64,000 bases of DNA, taken from NCBI GenBank assembly GCA_015206945.1, contig JADEXV010000011.1:1-64000 (forward strand). The letters run 5' to 3'. Positions 36,426 through 45,070 of this stretch are shown here, piece after piece. The position numbers and the translations under genes were made by a program. Positions within the stretch are counted from its first letter, which is position 1; each line of letters starts with the position of its first letter. The stretch comes from Nostocales cyanobacterium LEGE 12452. Its GTDB lineage: Bacteria; Cyanobacteriota; Cyanobacteriia; Cyanobacteriales; Nostocaceae. The notes under the pieces are model-generated. The model had not been told where the DNA came from, ran no database searches, and saw only the letters and a list, made by a program, of their open reading frames with translations.

Positions 36426-37628
36426 TTAACCTCTAATCTGCTTTGACCAAATGCGAGTCGGTAGTCCCCAAACGTAGATAAATCCTTCAGCGGCTTTGTG
36501 GTCAAATTTATCTTCGGCTCCGTAGGTTGCCAAATCGGGAGTGTAGAGGGAATTATCACTCGAACGCCCAACTATCGTAGAGTTGCCCTTGAACAACTTG
36601 ACTCGTACAGTTCCAGAGACTCGCTCTTGTGTCTTTTGAATAAAGGCATCAAGTGCAACTTTGAGTGGACTGTACCACAAACCGTTGTAAACTATTTGGC
36701 TGTAAGTTTCTTCAATCCCACGCTTGTAATGGGTGACATCTGCCGTTATGGTCAAGCTTTCTAAATCCCTATGTGCCTGAATTAGCACCAACATTGCGGG
36801 TGATTCGTAGATTTCCCGCGATTTGATCCCCACTAGACGGTTTTCAATCATATCGATCCGTCCGATGCCATGATTTCCTACCGCCTGATTGAGTTCTTCA
36901 ATTAGCTCAACTGGATTTTTGGATATGCCGTTGAGGGTTGTAGGAATACCACCCTGGAAACCAATTTCGATGTACTCTGGCTCGTTGGGAGTGTGAGCGA
37001 TCGCTTTGGTCATCTCATAAATTTCTTCTGGTGGCTCAAATGACGGATCTTCGAGTAAACCAGCTTCAATACTACGACCAAGCAAATTCTTGTCAATACT
37101 ATAGGGGGAAGATTTTTTGACTGGTGAAGGAATACCAAACTTTTCCCCATAAGCGATCGTTTCCTCACGACTCATTCCCCATTCTCTGGCTGGTGCGAGA
37201 ATCTTCAGATTGGGGTTTAAGGCAGTGACAGAGACATCAAAGCGAACCTGATCGTTGCCTTTGCCGGTGCAACCGTGAGCGATCGCATCAGCACCATATT
37301 TTTCGGCTGTTTCTACTAATACCTTGGCAATCAGTGGACGAGCCAGCGCAGTTCCTAGAGGATAACGATTTTCATAAAGGGCGTTGGCTTGAATCGCTCC
37401 AAAGGCGTAATCTTTAACGAAGCTGTCTTTGACATCCGCCACTAGGGATTCACTTGCACCCGATTTCAAAGCTTTTTCTCTGATTGGCTCTAATTCATCT
37501 CCCTGACCTAAATCTGCTGCTAGGGTAATCACCTCTTCCACACCCCACTCCTGTTTGAGGTAGGGGATGCAAACTGAGGTATCCACTCCCCCAGAATATG
37601 CCAGGACAACCTTTTTGGCGCGACCCAT
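36426..37628 (-). CDS. argG: Argininosuccinate synthase
   Basis: ArgG joins citrulline and aspartate with ATP to make argininosuccinate in arginine synthesis, relevant also to cyanophycin. The 400-residue protein has the PP-loop [13 protein letters not shown] at residues 8-20, [14 protein letters not shown] near 117, [15 protein letters not shown] and the C-terminal domain [11 protein letters not shown]. Length is typical. It is monocistronic. Confidence 0.97.
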   Translation of the reverse strand: MGRAKKVVLAYSGGVDTSVCIPYLKQEWGVEEVITLAADLGQGDELEPIREKALKSGASESLVADVKDSFVKDYAFGAIQANALYENRYPLGTALARPLIAKVLVETAEKYGADAIAHGCTGKGNDQVRFDVSVTALNPNLKILAPAREWGMSREETIAYGEKFGIPSPVKKSSPYSIDKNLLGRSIEAGLLEDPSFEPPEEIYEMTKAIAHTPNEPEYIEIGFQGGIPTTLNGISKNPVELIEELNQAVGNHGIGRIDMIENRLVGIKSREIYESPAMLVLIQAHRDLESLTITADVTHYKRGIEETYSQIVYNGLWYSPLKVALDAFIQKTQERVSGTVRVKLFKGNSTIVGRSSDNSLYTPDLATYGAEDKFDHKAAEGFIYVWGLPTRIWSKQIRG

Positions 37629-37699
37629 TAATTTCTCCAGTTAGGACAACAAAGAATGAGTCATTATTATATCTAAACTAATCCATGTATATTTTATGG

Positions 37700-37987
37700 C
37701 GTTGCATAATTGAAGTATGAATTAGAGCAATCGCTATGCAATGTCCAAGGTGTGCATCAACTCATATCCACAAGAATGGGAAAAAAGGTAGTAAAGTTAA
37801 CTCTTATATATCAAGAATTTGTATCTTCAGATGTTGTCCTGATTAAGGGTCAATCAAGATAACAAACAAAACTGTTTGAAATTCTTTGTTTGCTGATAAA
37901 AAGAAATAGACTTTTGGTCATTAATATTGGTTTGGATATTCTTCCCTCGCTCTATTTACTTTTACTTTTATAGTCAATTATGCAACC
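37700..37987 (+). mobile_element. Internally deleted IS element (MITE-like)
   Basis: A 288-bp segment is bounded by perfect 13-bp inverted repeats, GTTGCATAATTGA (37701-37713) and TCAATTATGCAAC (37974-37986). Inside is the start of an IS1-like transposase (37736-37846). The rest of the element is missing, so it is a non-autonomous derivative. No target-site duplication was evident. Confidence 0.75.
37736..37846 (+). pseudogene. Truncated IS1-family transposase (InsA-like)
   Basis: The 36-residue frame reads MQCPRCASTHIHKNGKKGSK, a zinc-ribbon start of IS1-type transposases (CPRC plus KNGKK), then loses similarity and ends at 37846. It lacks the catalytic DDE domain, so it cannot be functional. 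Confidence 0.75.
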
Positions 37988-38057
37988 TGAGTGTTTTGAC
38001 ATAGCTAGTAACATGAATTAAACTAAACTCTTGCAATCAACAAAAGAATCTCGATCG

Positions 38058-39257
38058 ATGCATCCAACTGAAAAAGCTGTTGTCCCTACTCGCGTTATTG
38101 GTTTAATTAGTGGCACATCTGTAGATGGTATAGACGCTGCGTTGGTAGAGATTTCCGGCACAGAATTGGATCTCAAAGTTGAGTTGGTAGCTGGGGCAAC
38201 ATATCCCTATCCAGCCAAACTCAGAGAAAGAATATTAGCAGTTGGTGCAGGCGTTGCCATCTCAATGGCAGAATTAGCAGAAATAGATGATGCGATCGCT
38301 CAAGTCTTTGCCCAAGCTGCCCAAAATATTCAAATTGGTCATCAGCCAGCCACTCTCATTGGCTCCCACGGTCAGACGGTTTATCATCGGCCACCTGCGG
38401 ATAGGGGAATAGGGAAGAAAAGCACTGCCAACTCCCCACTAGGCTACAGTCTTCAACTAGGGCGCGGTGCATTAATTGCGCATCTTACTAACATTGCAAC
38501 TGTGAGCAATTTCCGCGTTGCTGATATTGCTATTGGTGGTCATGGTGCGCCTCTCGTGCCCAGAGTCGATGCTTATTTACTCAGTCATCCCCAGGAGGGG
38601 CGTTGTATTCAAAACATTGGTGGTATTAGCAATGTTGCCTATATTCCGCCTCGGTATGGTGACTGGCTCTCAAAAATTCGTGGTTGGGATACTGGTCCAG
38701 GAAATAGTCTGTTGGATCTAGCGGTGGAGCATTTAAGCGGTGGTGCTAAGACTTATGATGAAGATGGCAATTGGGCAGCAAGTGGTACTCCTTGCCATCA
38801 ATTAGTAGAACAATGGCTCAACCAAGACTACTTTCATCTACCGCCACCCAAATCCACTGGACGCGAATTATTTGGTGTGACTTACTTGCATCAGTGCTTA
38901 AAAGATGCTCAAGCATACCAACTCAATTCTGCTGACGTACTGGCAACTCTCACAGAACTTACAGCTGCTTCAATTTTTCATAGTTACCGAACTTTTTTGC
39001 CAGAAATGCCACAACGAGTACTATTATGTGGTGGTGGTAGTCGCAATCTCTATTTGAAACAAAGGTTACAGTTATTGTTGCGATCAATACCAGTTTCGAC
39101 AACAGATGAAGTCGGCTTGAGTGCAGATTTTAAAGAAGCGATCGCCTTCGCGGTTTTAGCCTACTGGCGACATCTGGGTATTCCTGGCAACCTACCTACT
39201 GCCACAGGTGCACCTCAAGAAGTACTTTTGGGAGAAATTCACCAAGGTCAATTCTGA
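38058..39257 (+). CDS. anmK: Anhydro-N-acetylmuramic acid kinase
   Basis: AnmK cleaves and phosphorylates 1,6-anhydro-MurNAc released from peptidoglycan, giving MurNAc-6-phosphate. From ATG 38058 the protein has 399 residues. Visible motifs are [80 protein letters not shown] and [14 protein letters not shown] at 38031 would add nine unusual residues; the ATG is preferred. It lies downstream of the IS remnant and may share no operon. Confidence 0.95.
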   Translation: MHPTEKAVVPTRVIGLISGTSVDGIDAALVEISGTELDLKVELVAGATYPYPAKLRERILAVGAGVAISMAELAEIDDAIAQVFAQAAQNIQIGHQPATLIGSHGQTVYHRPPADRGIGKKSTANSPLGYSLQLGRGALIAHLTNIATVSNFRVADIAIGGHGAPLVPRVDAYLLSHPQEGRCIQNIGGISNVAYIPPRYGDWLSKIRGWDTGPGNSLLDLAVEHLSGGAKTYDEDGNWAASGTPCHQLVEQWLNQDYFHLPPPKSTGRELFGVTYLHQCLKDAQAYQLNSADVLATLTELTAASIFHSYRTFLPEMPQRVLLCGGGSRNLYLKQRLQLLLRSIPVSTTDEVGLSADFKEAIAFAVLAYWRHLGIPGNLPTATGAPQEVLLGEIHQGQF

Positions 39258-39351
39258 ATGCTGAGTCAGGAACAATAGACAAGATAAAAAATTTCTTCAT
39301 TCTTTACTCGCAACTCAGCACTCGTAACTTAGCACTGCTATAACTATAGTC

Positions 39352-39831
39352 TTGGCAGCACTCGAGCAAGACAGGGAACAAAAGGTGGCTCATACTTTTT
39401 TATTGGAACCAGGACGCTGGGCAATGGAAGGAAATTGGCTGGAACGTAATGGTATGCCAATTAGCGTCAAGGGTATGACCTTGGTCGCTTGGAATCGAGA
39501 TAACTGGTTCACTATGGCCACAAAACTGATATTTCCAGGTAGCGATCGCTCTGAAATCTCTCTGCAATATAAGGGGCGGTTGCATGATGGAGAACGTCAG
39601 TATACTTTTTTACTACAACATAATATTTTGGGGCAGGTTGAAGGCGAAGGCTGGATTGGTTTGGATACGATCGTACAGCGTTACTGGGTACTAGGCGATC
39701 GTCAGCGTCGTAGTGGCTTTGAAACCCTACACCGGATTTCGCAAGATACATATTACCTCAGTAGTGGTATCTTAGCTGGTCATTTTTTAACTAACACAAT
39801 GGAAGCTAGCCTAGAGCGTCAGTCAACTTAA
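39352..39831 (+). CDS. Conserved hypothetical protein
   Basis: The 159-residue protein is beta-rich (FLLEPGRWAMEGNWLERNG, NWFTMATKLIFPGS, YTFLLQHNILGQVEGEGWIG, YWVLGDRQRRSGFETLHRIS) and lacks a signal peptide. It looks like a conserved cyanobacterial protein with no known function. The TTG start at 39352 has no clear ribosome site, so the true start may be slightly downstream, for example GTG 39385. It follows anmK by 94 bp on the same strand. Confidence 0.75.
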   Translation: MAALEQDREQKVAHTFLLEPGRWAMEGNWLERNGMPISVKGMTLVAWNRDNWFTMATKLIFPGSDRSEISLQYKGRLHDGERQYTFLLQHNILGQVEGEGWIGLDTIVQRYWVLGDRQRRSGFETLHRISQDTYYLSSGILAGHFLTNTMEASLERQST

Positions 39832-40057
39832 AAGCAGCGCTGTCTCAGCGCTTTGCTGTTCTTCTAAGCCAAAAACCGCCGTTCAAAAAACTCTAGCAAC
39901 GCACTGGTTTACCAACGCCTAATATCTCCTGCCCAACTTTAAACCATTCCTCGTTTATTCTCACCGACCTACTGAGTTGTATAGTAAAAAAGAAATGATC
40001 AAATTATGGTCAGGATTTTAGTATTTTACCTAACCATGTAGTCAGGAGTTCAGTTTC

Positions 40058-41071
40058 GTGAATCCTAAAGTCTCCGTTATTATCCCTGCTTACAATACTG
40101 AAACTTATATTGGGAAGGCAATAGAGTCAGCCTTAAAGCAAACACTCACTGACATTGAAGTTATCATGGTTGATGATGGCTCAAGTGATAAAACAGTAGA
40201 AGTCGCTAAAAGTTTCACCGATCAACGTCTCAAAGTAATAGTTAATCAGCAAAATCTTGGAGCGGCGGCGGCACGTAATCGCGCCTTCAGAGCAGCCCAA
40301 GGAGAATGGATTGCTGTACTTGATTCAGATGATTGGTATGCTCCCGAAAGATTGGAAAAGCTGGTGTCTCTGGCAAATAAAACAAATGCAGACATGATTG
40401 CTGATGATGTTTATTTGATCAAAGACGGTACAACATTTCCTTGGAGTACATTGATTCAAGAAAGTGGAGAACGTATAGATCAAATTCTCCAAATTGATAT
40501 CGTTTATTTTGTAGAAACTGATGTCTTCGGGGAACCAGGATTACATCTTGGTCTAAGCAAGCCTTTATTCAAACGAGAATTCCTGATTAAGAACAGCATC
40601 GAGTACGATGAAGAAATTCGAATGGGTCAAGATTTTTGGATTGACATGAAATGCTTAATCAAAGGAGCTAGGTTTTTTATTGAGCCAAAACCCTATTATT
40701 TCTACCGTTCGCGCCCTGGTTCTCTTGTATATCAAAGCAAATTACCGCGTCTAAATCAATACTGCAAAGCTACTAATTCTTTCATGCAACAAGACATTGT
40801 GAAAAAGAATCCTGCTCTAATGCGTGCTCTTTCTTATAATCTTTCAGTCTATAAGAAAAATCTAGCATATCTTCAAGTTGTAGAACCTATAAAACAAGGA
40901 AAATGGTTATCGGCATTCACAGAAATCAGAAAATACCCGGGTTTCTTTTATGATTTTATGTCCCGATTTAATAGTATTGTCGAGCGTCGAATTCAATACT
41001 ATGTGATGAATAATAAATCAAGTTTTGATATATATCCTAATCAACATAAAAAACGAAAAATTAACACTTAG
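40058..41071 (+). CDS. Family 2 glycosyltransferase
   Basis: The 337-residue protein begins with a GT2 (GT-A) domain: VSVIIPAYNTETYIGKAIES, VEVIMVDDGSSDKT-type text (MVDDGSSDKTVEVAKSF) and VLDSDDWYAPERL with the DxD motif, while WIDMK and YRSRPGSL lie in the acceptor half. It transfers a sugar from a nucleotide donor to a polysaccharide or lipid acceptor that cannot be named. The start is GTG 40058 with AGGAG upstream. It stands alone with no other glycan genes nearby. Confidence 0.93.
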   Translation: MNPKVSVIIPAYNTETYIGKAIESALKQTLTDIEVIMVDDGSSDKTVEVAKSFTDQRLKVIVNQQNLGAAAARNRAFRAAQGEWIAVLDSDDWYAPERLEKLVSLANKTNADMIADDVYLIKDGTTFPWSTLIQESGERIDQILQIDIVYFVETDVFGEPGLHLGLSKPLFKREFLIKNSIEYDEEIRMGQDFWIDMKCLIKGARFFIEPKPYYFYRSRPGSLVYQSKLPRLNQYCKATNSFMQQDIVKKNPALMRALSYNLSVYKKNLAYLQVVEPIKQGKWLSAFTEIRKYPGFFYDFMSRFNSIVERRIQYYVMNNKSSFDIYPNQHKKRKINT

Positions 41072-41168
41072 AATATTACAGTTTTATCAATAAACAATGC
41101 ATACTCACATAGTAATAATTAGCTTGAAGGTTAAAAATATTGTTAGGTAATCAGAAAATGTTTTAACA

Positions 41169-41303
41169 GTATTGGGCGAATATAATTCGCTATGATACAA
41201 ACAAAGCTTACCTGCCTGGACTAATGCGAATTTAAGGGTTTGTTAACCTACAAAAGCAGGTAAGGTTTATTGTAGCTAAACTAATGCTGTCTTCTCCCAA
41301 TAC
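41169..41303. repeat. Nested inverted repeats upstream of a kinase gene
   Basis: Outer arms GTATTGGG (41169-41176) and CCCAATAC (41296-41303) enclose inner arms CTTACCTGC (41207-41215) and GCAGGTAAG (41256-41264). The 135-bp segment could be a MITE or a structured leader; it ends 142 bp before the kinase start. Confidence 0.55.
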
Positions 41304-41445
41304 AAAGCAACGTTTTGTACAGAAGAGGAGATGCCAAGAGTGATAGCCCATTAGTCAAAATTGGGCAAACTAAAACTACACCACAATTTTTGAATGCACT
41401 TGTCCTCCCAAACATTTACAACCTGCTTTTGGAGTCGAATTTTCT

Positions 41446-42999
41446 ATGTCAGACCCCAACATTGGTCGCTTACTCAGCAAACGCTACCAACTCCAAGAGT
41501 TAATCGGTACTGGAGCAATGGGCCGGGTTTATCGTGCTAAAGATACATTGTTGGGAGGTGTACCTGTTGCGGTTAAGTTTCTGGCTCTCTCAATCCAAAA
41601 TGAAAAGATGCGATTGCAAGACCGCTTTGAGCGAGAAGCCAAAACCTGTGCTTTACTAGGGCAAAAAAGTATTCATATTGTCCGAGTTATGGACTATGGC
41701 GTAGATGACAATAACACCCCGTTCTACGTCATGGAATACTTACAAGGACAAAGCCTGAACAATATTATTCGCAAGCAACGATTACCTTTAGCAAGATTCC
41801 TCAGTATGGCGCGTCAACTCAGCCTGGGGTTACAGTGCGCCCATGATGGCATCCCAGTTGATGGCACTATTTGCCCAATTATTCATCGCGATGTTAAGCC
41901 AAGCAATATGCTGGTGATTCAAGATCCCAGTTTTGGAGAATTGGTCAAAGTTCTAGATTTTGGTATTGCTAAGTTATTACAGTCAGATGGCGACCATACA
42001 AAATTTTATTTGGGTACATTGGCTTATTCTTCTCCCGAACAGATGGAAGGTAAGGAATTAGACAACCGTGCTGATATTTATAGTTTGGGCGTCATGATGT
42101 TTGAGATGCTCACAGGCAAAATGCCATTGGTGGCACCAACTCACTCTTTTGGTGCGTGGTATAAAACACATCACTATCAAAAACCACGTTCTTTTGCTGA
42201 GGCTGCGCCTGGATTAGAGCTACCAAAAGAAATTGAAAATTTGGTGATGAGTTGTCTAGCTAAAAGAGCATGTGATCGCCCCCAAAGTATTACTGAAATC
42301 CTCAGAGTTTTAGCATCTTTAGAAAAGCCTGAGCATACACGCAAAATTCAGCAAGCCAGCCATGCCCTAGTTCCTACTATTACAGCTAGCACCGAGCTTG
42401 AACAAAAGACCAAAGGCGATTTGCGGGTATCATGGTCAAACGATGAAATCGCTCGTGCCATTTCCTGGCCAAAAAATAAACCAATTGCCGATATTGTGTT
42501 TCCCCAGCCCATTCATACCAATGGGGAGGTTTTACCAGCTTTGTGGGTGATGCTACCGCAAGAGGAAATTCAAAAACGTTTACTTTGTACACGCTATAAC
42601 CAATTTCTTTTCATCTCTATCCCCCATCCCATGCTGCTATGGATTACTGTCATCTACAATCGCAAGCATGGCGCTAAATGGTTGCCTTATTACCTCGATC
42701 TCAAAACTAGCCTTGGTCAAGAAATTGCTCGGTTACTACAGCACACAGGTTACTACCGCCTCTTATTCTTTGCACGAGAAGCACCAAATCGCTGTACCCA
42801 CATTTTACTTTCTAGCGTTGCTTCTGCGCAGGGGCAACGACTGCAAGAGTGGGTCGCAATGAGCAATACGTTGATGTCCTCTGCTGACCCGCAAATTAGT
42901 AAAAGTTTACTCAAAAACGAGTACGAAAAGATTAAGCCTCAGATTATAACAAAACTGGAAAGTATTGATACAGATTCTCCATACGATCTTTCCAGCTAG
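41446..42999 (+). CDS. Ser/Thr protein kinase with unknown C-terminal domain
   Basis: The 517-residue protein has a Hanks-type kinase domain (about 12-290): RYQLQELIGTGAMGRVYRAKD, VAVKFLA, IIHRDVKPSNML, VLDFGIAK and YSLGVMMFEMLTGK. The last 180 residues form an unrecognised alpha/beta domain (LRVSWSNDEIARAISWPKNK, FLFISIPHPMLLWITV, THILLSSVASAQGQRLQEW). No membrane helix is seen, so it is likely cytoplasmic. The start ATG 41446 begins the conserved kinase N-terminus. It is monocistronic with an unusual repeat-rich upstream region. Confidence 0.92.
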   Translation: MSDPNIGRLLSKRYQLQELIGTGAMGRVYRAKDTLLGGVPVAVKFLALSIQNEKMRLQDRFEREAKTCALLGQKSIHIVRVMDYGVDDNNTPFYVMEYLQGQSLNNIIRKQRLPLARFLSMARQLSLGLQCAHDGIPVDGTICPIIHRDVKPSNMLVIQDPSFGELVKVLDFGIAKLLQSDGDHTKFYLGTLAYSSPEQMEGKELDNRADIYSLGVMMFEMLTGKMPLVAPTHSFGAWYKTHHYQKPRSFAEAAPGLELPKEIENLVMSCLAKRACDRPQSITEILRVLASLEKPEHTRKIQQASHALVPTITASTELEQKTKGDLRVSWSNDEIARAISWPKNKPIADIVFPQPIHTNGEVLPALWVMLPQEEIQKRLLCTRYNQFLFISIPHPMLLWITVIYNRKHGAKWLPYYLDLKTSLGQEIARLLQHTGYYRLLFFAREAPNRCTHILLSSVASAQGQRLQEWVAMSNTLMSSADPQISKSLLKNEYEKIKPQIITKLESIDTDSPYDLSS

Positions 43000-43457
43000 G
43001 TATAATTTCTTTATGTTACGTATTTTACAGGTAGTCGCTCCAATAATGTAACGTTTTATAAACAAAAGATATATAAATATGTAACTTCTAGTTATATGTA
43101 TAAAGAGTGAAATCACTAGCTGCTAAAGCAGTGGTATCTAAATTATCTCTAAATCTTCCTGTGCAAATATTTCAGTGGATTGTCAATTTATGCAGGTGTG
43201 ATTCCCCCGCTAGACGAAACAACAAGAAGTTTGGCTAAAGCAAACAACGGGTTTAGCGTGCAATGCTAAAGTTAGTCTAGACTCCACCAGATATGGCGTA
43301 GAGAATGTTTACTCATTCTTAGTGAATTTCGTGAATTCAACTTTTGCCCAATCTTGTAGAATTACTTATCGAAGTTGACGCCCCGGCATCCCCAGCTCTT
43401 TTCCTCCTTGGAACCAAGCAAGAGAAGGAGGTCGCCCACTGCGACATTAGAACGACT
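43000..43457. other. 460-bp spacer between kinase and nblA
   Basis: Mostly AT-rich. A hairpin CCTCCTT/AAGGAGG (43403-43431) lies 27-55 bp downstream of nblA on its transcribed strand; it lacks a T tract on either side. No gene was recognised. Confidence 0.5.
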
Positions 43458-43655
43458 CTATGCCATAGTGGAACCTGAATCTAAGCCCCACTGGTGCTTA
43501 AGAAGCTCTTGATAAGTTGCCTCGCGCACGACCATTTGCTCATAAAGCTTGACTAAAAAGTCTTTAGCTTGATCGTGGCTCATATTCTGCACCTGAGTAG
43601 CAAATGAGCAGATGCTAAATTGCTGTTCCAAGGATAGTTTCATTGGTTGATTCAT
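43458..43655 (-). CDS. nblA: Phycobilisome degradation protein NblA
   Basis: NblA is a small adaptor that binds phycobiliproteins and guides them to Clp protease during nitrogen or sulfur starvation. The 65-residue product MNQPMKLSLEQQFSICSFAT is followed by QVQNMSHDQAKDFLVKLYEQ and LKHQWGLDSGS, which matches the NblA pattern over its full length. CGGAG lies about 9 bp before the ATG (43655). The leader contains a small overlapping ORF and a hairpin, which suggests post-transcriptional control. Confidence 0.93.
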   Translation of the reverse strand: MNQPMKLSLEQQFSICSFATQVQNMSHDQAKDFLVKLYEQMVVREATYQELLKHQWGLDSGSTMA

Positions 43656-43743
43656 AATTAACTCCGAAAAAACAACGCGTAATGGTGATATCGCTCACAG
43701 AAGTCCAAATGGGATAATATTTGGACTCATATCTGTCCAACAT
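43615..43743 (-). CDS. Possible upstream ORF overlapping the nblA start
   Basis: A 42-codon frame with ATG 43743 has a strong GGAGGAA ribosome site (43747-43753) and ends with TAG 41 bases inside nblA in another frame. The predicted peptide MLDRYESKYYPIWTSVSDIT matches no family I know. Its ribosome site is stronger than that of nblA, so translation could tune nblA expression. It could also be a chance frame. Confidence 0.35.
   Translation of the reverse strand: MLDRYESKYYPIWTSVSDITITRCFFGVNYESTNETILGTAI
43702..43727. promoter_or_regulatory. Perfect inverted repeat in the nblA leader
   Basis: AGTCCAAAT (43702-43710) pairs with ATTTGGACT (43719-43727), spacer 8 bases. It lies 47-72 bp upstream of the nblA ATG and inside the possible upstream ORF. 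It could be a protein-binding site or an RNA hairpin. Confidence 0.6.
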
Positions 43744-44316
43744 TTGTTCCTCCGTATTACGAAAGATAACAATTGTTTGACAGATTGCCCACATCCAAAG
43801 TGTGGACTTTTTCTGCTCTGATATCTTGCACCTAATCCTACTGATATACCACCCAAGTCAGCTGAACCATATTCCGGAAAATAAGCTCTATTTGGTCTTA
43901 GATAGGTATAACTACCCCCTCATTCCTTCCTGCTTTGCACGAATATCCTTTAAAGAAAATATTGGGTGCTATGCAAAACCCGTCTTAGTCTTTGTGTTTA
44001 AAAAGCCTAAGATGGTGTCTCCCCAAGCGTGGAAGAAGCTTCGGAGGATAGAAATTTTAAGGAGGTTGGGGAATTAATGGTAATAAGCGTGAATTATAGT
44101 CGCTTTACCTTATTACGTGCAAGATGTCAATTTACCAATTTATACAAATTTAGCCTCTCTGGGTCATTTTAGAGGCTAAAAATATTTGTATCAAATTGTA
44201 AAAAGGAAAAATGCTCACGTTGAACAAATTACTGAGTATATTTACCAGATTAGTTATTTGTCCTTTGTCCTTTGTCATTTGTCATTTGTTTAAAGTTACT
44301 AAGCATCGACTAATGA
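43744..44316. other. nblA upstream region
   Basis: This region lies between the nblA leader and the PP2C gene and holds the nblA promoter. A plus-strand open frame (43802-44077) has no ribosome site or recognisable family and is treated as non-coding. Dispersed TTTGTC repeats run from 44255 to 44330. Confidence 0.45.
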
Positions 44317-45054
44317 CTAATGACAATTTTCTTCAAGCGAGACGATGACAACTGTGATGTTATCGTGCCCTCCATGCTCTTTGGCAGCCTCAACAAGAGA
44401 GATGGCGGCTTTATCAAGCCAAGGACTATCTTGGAGGCAGTTAGCAATCTTCTGCTCGACAAGTTCTTCTGTAAGACCATCACTACATAACAGCAAGCGA
44501 TCGCCAACTTTTACATCTAGTGGTTGCACATCAATTTGATGCAAGTCTTCGCGCCCCAAACAACGCGATAATACATGGCGAAAAGGATGTAATCGTGCTT
44601 CATCTAAGGTGATGTCACCGATTTTGATTGCTCGTGCTACCCAAGTGTGGTCTTCCGTTACCTGTTCTAAGTGTGATTCTCGGAAGCGATACAGCCGCGA
44701 ATCGCCAACATGAGCGCACCAGGGCGACTCTGGGGAGCGAAAAATCACTGCTACAACCGTTGTCCCCATATCGGCGCGTTCGGGATGATTTTGCTGATCC
44801 TGCAAAATCGCTTCATTGGCACCCCACAAAGCTTGCTCTAGCAATTCTTGAGAAGACTTAGAAGTTTCCCAATTTGCTACCAAATACGCCTGAATTTCTC
44901 CAGTGGCAATCCGGCTTGCCTCCTCACCTCCGGCATGACCACCCATACCATCGGCAACAACGAAAAATCGCCCTTCTGGGTCTATATAGTAAGCATCCTG
45001 ATTATTAGAACGAATAAGTCCCGGATCGCTAAAACCCGTGAAATTAAGTTTCAT
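44317..45054 (-). CDS. PP2C-type protein phosphatase
   Basis: The 245-residue protein is a Stp/PrpC-type PP2C phosphatase: GLIRSNNQDAYYIDPEGRFF, VVADGMGGHAGGEEAS with the metal-binding Asp, MGTTVVAVIF, AHVGDSRLYRF, VTEDHTW, LLLCSDGLTE and HGGHDNITVVIV. It removes phosphate from Ser/Thr proteins and may oppose the kinases in this window. It starts 16 bp after the ABC1-kinase gene stop, so they form an operon. Its last codons and stop (CH-stop) fall within a dispersed TGTCATTAG repeat. Confidence 0.96.
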   Translation of the reverse strand: MKLNFTGFSDPGLIRSNNQDAYYIDPEGRFFVVADGMGGHAGGEEASRIATGEIQAYLVANWETSKSSQELLEQALWGANEAILQDQQNHPERADMGTTVVAVIFRSPESPWCAHVGDSRLYRFRESHLEQVTEDHTWVARAIKIGDITLDEARLHPFRHVLSRCLGREDLHQIDVQPLDVKVGDRLLLCSDGLTEELVEQKIANCLQDSPWLDKAAISLVEAAKEHGGHDNITVVIVSLEENCH

Positions 45055-45070
45055 AATTTTTTTGCAACAA

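Noticed and set aside
43802-44077. 91-codon plus-strand open frame upstream of nblA
   Set aside because: GTG start without ribosome site, no family resemblance, composition like the surrounding spacer.
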